From the NCBI GenBank assembly GCA_022842225.1, contig JALHPX010000254.1:1-5209 (forward strand): a stretch of 5,209 nt of DNA. Direction: 5' to 3'. Source of the stretch: a bacterium. GTDB taxonomy: Bacteria; Bdellovibrionota; FAC87; UBA2466. Position 1 is the first letter of the stretch, and every line of letters starts with the position of its first letter. The position numbers were made by a program, and so were the translations under genes. Below the pieces are notes generated by a model. It made no database searches, was not told the origin of the DNA, and was given only the letters and a program-made list of their open reading frames with translations. Of this stretch, positions 1-5,209 are shown one piece after another.

Positions 1-2
1 AT

Positions 3-320
3 GAAATCTATCGAATCTACCTCTACTCAGTATTTTTAGGACTCATCCTAGCTTCTTTTACCTTCTGCATGCGGCAGATAAAGCATTGGAATTGGGGATG
101 TTTATTGAGTTTAGGTGTTGGAGCTTATATCGCCTACGCTTTAACAGATGTCACGATTGCTTCTCCAACTTCTGGTCCGTTTCCTTTCGTAGATCATCAA
201 TTGCTGAATATCCGACTTATTCTCTGCGGGGCAATCGCGATTTGTGCTTTGCTTCTCCCAGGGATCTCAGGGAGTTATCTTTTAACAATTTTTGGTGTCT
301 ATCCAACTGTCATTGAAGCA
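3..320 (+). other. DUF368 (VCA0040/PopT-like) C-terminal-half fragment within the first CDS
   Basis: This stretch encodes three hydrophobic segments: VFLGLILASFTFC (bases 30-68), CLLSLGVGAYIAYAL (99-143) and a long one from LILCGAIAICALLLPGISG to FGVY (216-302). The pattern GLILAS, then GAxIAY, then GAIAIxALLLPGISGSYLL and a GxY is typical of the second half of DUF368 proteins, which flip undecaprenyl phosphate across the inner membrane. A normal member continues for roughly 60-70 residues with further helices and ends near a GSL..xWPW motif; here that part is absent and replaced by a charged soluble sequence. GC is lower than in the rest of the window (20/60 in the first line, 24/60 in 241-300, against 33/60 in 361-420). 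Confidence 0.72.
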
Positions 321-2156
321 TTCGAGTCCGCATTGGGAGAAGTCGTTCAGCTTTTTGCCAAAGAAGCAAAACGCATGACGGACGTGAACGAGGCTTTCGC
401 TAACCAAGGCAACCGGGCGAATCAAGCTGCGGCGATTACGGTTTTCATTGAGCGGTACCCGCACTTAGTGCGCCAGGATCTTTTAAAAGACATCATCTTG
501 GAGCTCTTAGTATTGCCCGTCACGCGCTCGGGAAAAGACAGCGATATTCTCGGCGTCATTCTGAAATACGCGGATCCCATTACACAGAGTTTGGTGCAGC
601 GTGGGCCGCGCAGTGCCGGTTTGTTCGAGGCGATTAAGAAAAAGCTTCAGAGCTCGAATCGTAAAGTTCCACCCACTGCTTTGAAAAAGATTTTGAAGAC
701 GGATAGCAGCGGCTACATCGCACCGACTGCGGAATACGCGTCGGTCTCGCTTGCAGAGCAGGCGGTGGAGGGAGAAGAGGCTAAGGTCTTCGATCAAATC
801 GATCCTGAATCGCTAGGCGCTGGAAAGTTCTTTGTCGTCCACCCTATCCGCGACAGCAAAACCGGAACGGTGAAAGTAGCTAAGGTACTTAAGCCTGATT
901 CGGAACGCGGTCTGGAAGATGGCGTGGAGATCGCAACGTACCTTGCCGACGAACTGGCGCAGGTCGTGTTCGGATCTTCGTCGACGAAAGACAATAAGCG
1001 CCTGTCCAATCAGGTGTTGCGCGAAATCAGCAGCTTGTCTGTCGAATTGCGACGTGAGTTGGATGTCGGCTTAACAGTCGCCAATCAGCGCGAAGCGTAT
1101 CGCCGGTTTGATGGCCGCAAGATCACAGTACACTCTGAGGAAGGGCCGATTCGGTTTATTCTGCGGGTTCCAGCGATCATGGAAGCGACTCCGAAATCCC
1201 AGATCATGGTGATGGATGTTGCCCGCGGCATCATGCCCACCAGCGAATTTGTGCGTCGGCACCAAACGGCTTCTCCACTGGCGGCACGCGTTTTATTTAG
1301 TCAGTTCTTCGAAGAGCTGATCTTTGGACCCCGGACGGCTTCGTTGGGGTCCGTGCAGCCGATTGTTGACACAGAAAAGACAGGTACTTTGAGCCCCGGA
1401 GAAATAGCGGCGGCAGCGCCTCCAGTAGAGCATTTAGGCTTTGCCAATTTAGACGGCCACACCGGCAACAATCCGCTGGCTTATCTCGGCATCGCTCCGG
1501 ATGGCGTCAAGGAGTACGAACTTTGGTTCATCGATTGGGGGCTAGTGACCCGATTGAAGGTTTCAGATATCGACGCTCTCCTTAGCTTGGGCTTCGGCGG
1601 CTCCATCAACGATCCCGATGTAATTAGCGCCATCTTGTGGGACCTTTCGAATTCTGGTCGCATTGCCAAGACCGAAGGGCTGGGGCCTGAACGCCAAAAG
1701 GAACTCCAGGATCGTAAACGCCAAGTCATCGCGTATGTGAAAGCCAAGGTGCGAGAGTTACGGCAAAACCGCCAGTATTGGGGCCCATCGGAGTGGATCT
1801 ACAATCTCTGGCGGCATGGGCTGCTCGATTTCCCACCCAATCTGGCTCGGTTGCAGGAAGGCATTTCGGCCATTAACGAAACCACGGATACACTCACGGG
1901 CCAGGATTCAACGGGCTTGGAAGGGGATCCGGTTCAGTTGGTGGGCACCGAAAACTCCAAGAATCTCATCGATCAGCTACAGGATAAGGCGTTCTGGCAT
2001 GCCATTGGGGCTGCCAAAGCCAGGTTCGGTACCTCCCAGACCTGGTTCAAAATCGCCAAGTATTTCGTGGCTGAGCGGTCCAAAACCTGCGCTCTGCGCA
2101 TGTTCGAGATGATTGGCTTTAAGGCCGCTCGGGAATACGTAGACCCCAATAAATAG
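3..2156 (+). CDS. DUF368 membrane fragment fused to a diverged ABC1/UbiB-like atypical kinase (5' partial)
   Basis: The frame is open to the left edge, so the true start lies outside; the first in-frame ATG (base 69, residue 1 below) falls inside a conserved membrane domain and is unlikely to be the start. Residues 1-85 resemble the second half of DUF368/PopT. From about residue 100 the protein is soluble. An ABC1-like core is seen as FDQIDPESLGAG (241-252, Ala/Gly-rich loop position), VKVAKVLKP (268-276, K272 as the ATP lysine of VAVKVQRP), RRELDV...AN (328-339, ExD motif E330/D332 and N339), a VMDVARG hinge-like segment (381-387), NLDGHTGN (460-467, matching HADxHPGN, with D462 and N467) and FIDWGLVTRL (487-496, D489 as the DFG aspartate). 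About 200 unassigned residues follow, without the C-terminal membrane helices of UbiB. The family is known for ATPase or kinase-like roles in quinone and isoprenoid lipid metabolism; the substrate here is unknown. Domain identity is by motif reading, moderately sure. Confidence 0.75.
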   Translation, partial: EIYRIYLYSVFLGLILASFTFCMRQIKHWNWGCLLSLGVGAYIAYALTDVTIASPTSGPFPFVDHQLLNIRLILCGAIAICALLLPGISGSYLLTIFGVYPTVIEAFESALGEVVQLFAKEAKRMTDVNEAFANQGNRANQAAAITVFIERYPHLVRQDLLKDIILELLVLPVTRSGKDSDILGVILKYADPITQSLVQRGPRSAGLFEAIKKKLQSSNRKVPPTALKKILKTDSSGYIAPTAEYASVSLAEQAVEGEEAKVFDQIDPESLGAGKFFVVHPIRDSKTGTVKVAKVLKPDSERGLEDGVEIATYLADELAQVVFGSSSTKDNKRLSNQVLREISSLSVELRRELDVGLTVANQREAYRRFDGRKITVHSEEGPIRFILRVPAIMEATPKSQIMVMDVARGIMPTSEFVRRHQTASPLAARVLFSQFFEELIFGPRTASLGSVQPIVDTEKTGTLSPGEIAAAAPPVEHLGFANLDGHTGNNPLAYLGIAPDGVKEYELWFIDWGLVTRLKVSDIDALLSLGFGGSINDPDVISAILWDLSNSGRIAKTEGLGPERQKELQDRKRQVIAYVKAKVRELRQNRQYWGPSEWIYNLWRHGLLDFPPNLARLQEGISAINETTDTLTGQDSTGLEGDPVQLVGTENSKNLIDQLQDKAFWHAIGAAKARFGTSQTWFKIAKYFVAERSKTCALRMFEMIGFKAAREYVDPNK

Positions 2157-2216
2157 AGAGTCCTAAAATAGTGCTCGCTCTTTATTGCAAGACACCGTAA
2201 TAATTGAGCCCGCTCT

Positions 2217-5120
2217 ATGCAGTCCACACGAGGCCACGGCACGTCCACGAATACCTCACTCGTTATCGGTCAGAGAGTTCTTGCGCAAAATGAACCCGAG
2301 CTTGGTCTTGGGATGGTTGTCGGGATTCAAGGTCGTAATCGAGTAGAGGTGCTTTTTTCCGCTGCGGGAGTGGTACGTCAATACGCCGTACACAGTGCCC
2401 CCATTCAACGGTTTATCCTTCGCGTAGGCCAGAAGGCCGTACACAAAAACGGCGAAGGCTTTGTCATCACCAAGATCGAATTTTCCGAAAACTTATACTG
2501 CTACCACGGCGCAAAAAAGGGCGAATCCGTGTGGGAGTATGAGCTGCACCACCAATTGGAAGACCTAGGGGCTCTGAACCAGTTTCTCCTAGGCCGTTGG
2601 AGCCCGCATCGCAGCTACGATCTGCGCCTGCAAGGCTGGCAGCTCCGTAGTCAGAGTTTAGACCCGGAAGTCCGGGGGCTAGTGGGCGCTCGGGTCGGTT
2701 TGCTCCCCCACCAACTTTACGTCTCTCGCCAAGTCGCCAGCCGGGAAGTGCCGCGGGTACTTCTGGGTGACGAAGTCGGACTCGGGAAGACGATCGAAGC
2801 CGGGTTGATTTATTGCTCTTTGCGCTCTTTGGGGCGTGCAGGGCGAGTGCTGATTTTAGTACCGGACCATTTAAAGTTTCAGTGGCTGGCTGAATTGTAT
2901 CGTCGCTTTAGCGAGATGTTCACCATTCTCGATGAAGAGCGCAGCGAACAGGAAGAGTCGTCCCAGGAGACGAGTCCTTTTGCGGTGAATCAACGCATCA
3001 TCTGCTCGATTGATTTCCTGTTGGAAAATCCGGAGCGCTTGAAGCAAGCCGCGGAAGTGGCCTGGGATCTTTTAATTATCGACGAAGCCCACCATTTACA
3101 GTGGGATGAAGAGCAGCCTAGCGATGCCTGGGTAACCGCAAAAATTCTCGCGGATCGCGCGCATGGCATGTTGCTCCTTACGGCGACTCCTCGCCAAAAG
3201 GGTCTTGAAACCCAGTTTGGTCTGTTGCACTTGGTCGATCCGCAGCGGTTTTCGGAATTCGCAGATTTCAGAAAAGAAATGGAAGAGATCAAGACCACGG
3301 CGGAGTTAGCGCAGCGGGTTTGGACTTCCGAAGGCTCGGATAAAGAGGCCTTAGCTTCGCTCAAGAAAAAGTTTTCTAAAGATCCAGAAATTAAAGACGC
3401 CGTTACTGTCATTAAAGAAGACGGCGGCTTAGACCGCGTAATGAGTGCGTTAGTGGATCGCCACGGCACTGGGCGGGTGTTTGTTCGTAATCGTCGACAA
3501 CGGCTGGGTGGTTTCCCGAAGCGGGTGCTGCATGCCTACCCACTAAAAGCCGATGAAGAGACTGCCAAACAGTGGAAAGAAACCGGGCTTAAAGACCACA
3601 AGCCGCCAATGCTGATGGCCTTAGCGGGCGGACAGCGCACCTCCAAGCAAGGGTTTGCGGAGCGCGGGCGTTGGCTGCTGGACATGTTGACCAAGCTCGG
3701 AAAAAACAAAGCGCTCCTGCTTTGCTCCAGCCCACGTCGCGTTGCCGAGTTAGATGATTTCTTGCGCACAAATATCGCAGTGAAGCGCGCACTCTTCCAC
3801 GAAGACATGGATCTGGTGGAGCGAGATCGCCAAGCAGCGTGGTTTGCCCAGCCCGATGGCGCGCAACTTTTGATTTGCAGTGAAATTGGCGGCGAGGGTC
3901 GCAATTTTCAGTTCGCGCATCAATTGATTTTGTGGGATTTGCCTCACCATCCAGATTTACTCGAGCAGCGAATCGGCCGTTTGGATCGGATCGGACAACG
4001 CGAACAATTTGAGATCCATGTGCCGTATGTCGAAGACACTTTGGAAGAAGTGCTTTTTCGTTGGTACAGCGAAGGCCTCGGCAGCTTTGAGAGCGTTTGG
4101 AACGGTGGTCCTGGGATCGTTGAGAAGTTACAGGAAGAAATCGTCGATACATTGACGGCTTACTTGCCCAAATCCAAGTCCTTCGCTAAGCGAGAGCAGA
4201 AACTCAAGGACTTAATCGCGGCAACGCGTGCGCAGTATGAATCGGTAAAAGCGGAGTACCAAAGCAGCGTCGATGCGCTGGTGGATTTTAACTCCTTTAA
4301 TAAAAAATCCGGTCTCGCACTCAGCAAGCGAGTGGCGGACATTGATAGCTCTCCGAGTCTGAAACAGTACATGGACATGGTGTTTGATTACTTTGGCGTT
4401 CAAAATGAGCGCATTGATGATCAGGGCATCATGCGGCTCAACGCGCATTCGCTGACTTTCGTCGATAATTTCCCAGAACTTCGCAACGATGAAGACAAGT
4501 TGGTCACATACAAGCGCGAAGTGGCATTGGCTCGCGAAGAGATCACATTCCTCACTCAGGATCACCCGATGGTGCAAGGGGCACTTAGCTTGCTCCTCGA
4601 CCGAAACGAAGGGCGCGCTTCGGTGAGCCGCTGGGAACACCACCCAATGGAGCGGGACGGGATCCTTCTGCAGCTTTCGTTTGTACTAGAAGCCAGCGCG
4701 CCTGCAGCATTGGAGACTCAGCGCTACCTGCCACTCCAGGCCATCCAGGTATTTATGGACTCTGGCGGCAAGATTTTAGATGGTGCGACTCTTAAGCTCG
4801 ATCCGATGGCCCTGACTCCCCTTGCAGACGCCAAGGTGCGGCCTTACTTGGAGCAATTAGAACGCGTGTTGCCTCCGCTCGTCGATAAAGCTTCTGCGTT
4901 TGTTCGCAAGCAGTGCGATCCGGTGATCAAAGCCGCCGTATTAGCAGCGCATATGCGCTTAACCGAAGAGCAGATTCGCCTCGAGCAATTGCGTAAGGGC
5001 AACGGCACTGTTTCGACCAAAGAAATCAAACGTCACGACGAGAAGAAGCAGTGGACGATGGATGCTTTAAAAGAAGCTTCGATCCGCCTTGATGCCCTTC
5101 GTTTGATTTGGATGGAATAG
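2217..5120 (+). CDS. rapA: RNA polymerase-associated protein RapA (HepA), Swi2/Snf2-family ATPase
   Basis: RapA binds RNA polymerase in the cytoplasm and uses ATP to release stalled or post-termination polymerase for recycling. The 967 residues match the usual ~968. Residues 15-110 correspond to the two N-terminal Tudor-like domains (IGQRV...EPELGLGMVV, then VGQKAVHKNGEGFVI). Helicase motifs: Walker A GDEVGLGKT (184-192, K191), VLILVP (211-216), Walker B DEAH (289-292), LTATP (321-325), FHEDMDLVERDRQAAWF (527-543), SEIGGEGRNFQF (555-566) and QRIGRLDRIGQ with arginine fingers (584-594). RapA-specific signatures are DRHGT.RVFVRN (414-425), FPKR.LHAYPL (433-443), RWYSEGLGSFE (615-625), REVALARE (767-774) and the terminal RLDALRLI (957-964). 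ATG 2217 is the first start after an in-frame TGA at 2205 and no alternative precedes IGQRV; the ribosome site is weak (GAG at 2206-2208). It lies 60 bases after the kinase-like gene, probably co-transcribed. The segment at 450-480 differs most from the E. coli protein. Confidence 0.96.
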   Translation: MQSTRGHGTSTNTSLVIGQRVLAQNEPELGLGMVVGIQGRNRVEVLFSAAGVVRQYAVHSAPIQRFILRVGQKAVHKNGEGFVITKIEFSENLYCYHGAKKGESVWEYELHHQLEDLGALNQFLLGRWSPHRSYDLRLQGWQLRSQSLDPEVRGLVGARVGLLPHQLYVSRQVASREVPRVLLGDEVGLGKTIEAGLIYCSLRSLGRAGRVLILVPDHLKFQWLAELYRRFSEMFTILDEERSEQEESSQETSPFAVNQRIICSIDFLLENPERLKQAAEVAWDLLIIDEAHHLQWDEEQPSDAWVTAKILADRAHGMLLLTATPRQKGLETQFGLLHLVDPQRFSEFADFRKEMEEIKTTAELAQRVWTSEGSDKEALASLKKKFSKDPEIKDAVTVIKEDGGLDRVMSALVDRHGTGRVFVRNRRQRLGGFPKRVLHAYPLKADEETAKQWKETGLKDHKPPMLMALAGGQRTSKQGFAERGRWLLDMLTKLGKNKALLLCSSPRRVAELDDFLRTNIAVKRALFHEDMDLVERDRQAAWFAQPDGAQLLICSEIGGEGRNFQFAHQLILWDLPHHPDLLEQRIGRLDRIGQREQFEIHVPYVEDTLEEVLFRWYSEGLGSFESVWNGGPGIVEKLQEEIVDTLTAYLPKSKSFAKREQKLKDLIAATRAQYESVKAEYQSSVDALVDFNSFNKKSGLALSKRVADIDSSPSLKQYMDMVFDYFGVQNERIDDQGIMRLNAHSLTFVDNFPELRNDEDKLVTYKREVALAREEITFLTQDHPMVQGALSLLLDRNEGRASVSRWEHHPMERDGILLQLSFVLEASAPAALETQRYLPLQAIQVFMDSGGKILDGATLKLDPMALTPLADAKVRPYLEQLERVLPPLVDKASAFVRKQCDPVIKAAVLAAHMRLTEEQIRLEQLRKGNGTVSTKEIKRHDEKKQWTMDALKEASIRLDALRLIWME

Positions 5121-5122
5121 CG

Positions 5123-5142
5123 AGCCGACACTCAGTCGGGCT
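5123..5142. terminator. Weak hairpin between the convergent stops, possible bidirectional terminator
   Basis: AGCCGAC (5123-5129) can pair with GTCGGGCT (5135-5142) around a five-base loop, with one bulged G. It sits just after the rapA stop and overlaps the last codons of the minus-strand gene, where a shared terminator would be expected. Neither side has an adjacent U-tract; the nearest T-run on the plus strand is 5152-5156, nine bases past the stem, so this is only a weak intrinsic terminator candidate. Confidence 0.25.
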
Positions 5143-5209
5143 TGCCCATGCTTTTTAGCTCCACCAGGTACTCCAGATAATCGACGACAGATGCGTAGGG
5201 ATGGCTGCG
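5132..5209 (-). CDS. 3' end of an unidentified convergent gene (partial)
   Basis: Read on the minus strand from the right edge, a frame without stops encodes 25 residues beginning RSHPYASVVDYLEYLVEL and ending KSMGKPD before a TGA at 5134-5132. The codons are ordinary for the window (CTG, GTC, GAG, GGC, AAG) and the segment reads as an amphipathic helix with a short polar tail, as expected for a true protein C-terminus. Its stop lies 11 bases from the rapA stop, a tight tail-to-tail arrangement. The fragment is too short to name a family. A chance open frame of this length is possible, but the convergent spacing and the lack of any plus-strand gene here favour a real gene. Confidence 0.55.
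   Translation of the reverse strand, partial: RSHPYASVVDYLEYLVELKSMGKPD

Noticed and set aside
1..39. ATG at base 1 as a gene start
   Set aside because: This frame ends at TAG 37-39 after 12 codons. The DUF368 reading frame starts at base 3 and is already open at the edge.
2164..2169. TAAAAT as a -10 promoter element for rapA
   Set aside because: No acceptable -35 hexamer lies 16-18 bases upstream (the position reads AGACCC), so a promoter is not supported.
2176..2216. Direct repeat CGCTCT (2176-2181 and 2211-2216) as an operator
   Set aside because: Six bases repeated 35 bases apart is within chance; there is no extended similarity or symmetry.
2990..3469. 159-codon minus-strand open frame
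   Set aside because: Antisense to conserved rapA sequence that includes the DEAH box; Ser/Arg-rich low-information product and no start context.
3589..4152. 187-codon minus-strand open frame
   Set aside because: It lies wholly inside the helicase core of rapA, whose motifs are intact in the plus frame. Its product is Arg/Ser/Cys-rich with no recognisable domain, as expected of an antisense shadow.
4212..4643. 143-codon minus-strand open frame
   Set aside because: Antisense to the rapA C-terminal part, which aligns with known RapA; no recognisable domain.
2217..5120. SNF2 helicase as part of a phage defence system (DISARM, Lit-like or restriction islands)
   Set aside because: Full-length RapA signatures from N- to C-terminus, including Tudor-like domains and the RLDALRLI end, identify the housekeeping RNA polymerase factor, and no methylase, nuclease or phospholipase partner is present.

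Overview
The window holds two long plus-strand genes that fill almost all of it, plus the last 25 codons of a third gene on the minus strand at the right edge. There are no RNA genes, CRISPR arrays, insertion sequences or long repeats that I can see. The two genes are separated by 60 bases with no convincing terminator or promoter, so co-transcription is likely.

Region 1 (3-2156) is a reading frame that is already open at the left edge. Its first ~105 codons are a membrane segment from the second half of a DUF368 (VCA0040/PopT-type polyprenyl-phosphate translocase) protein, with the hallmark LPGISGS motif. The family's last membrane helices are missing. Around bases 310-360 the frame passes without a stop into a soluble, strongly diverged ABC1/UbiB/ADCK-type atypical kinase followed by an unrecognised C-terminal region. 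GC content rises at the same place, from about 33-45 % to about 55 % (hand count of sample 60-base lines). Either this is a real, unusual gene fusion linking two protein families that both deal with isoprenoid lipids, or it is a recombination or assembly junction. The sequence alone cannot decide.

Region 2 (2217-5120) is a complete rapA: a 967-residue Swi2/Snf2 ATPase that recycles RNA polymerase. It is recognisable from end to end, from the N-terminal Tudor-like domains to the characteristic RLDALRLI C-terminus, and all helicase motifs are intact.

Region 3 (5121-5209) is an 11-base convergent gap followed by the 3' end of a minus-strand gene whose product I do not recognise.

Organism: a bacterium of about 50-57 % GC. 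A full RapA with the same length as the E. coli protein suggests a proteobacterium or a close relative such as Bdellovibrionota. This is inference, and no feature fixes the lineage. Nothing here is a clear defence or mobile system. The item most worth checking is the DUF368-kinase fusion and the identity of the diverged kinase next to rapA.
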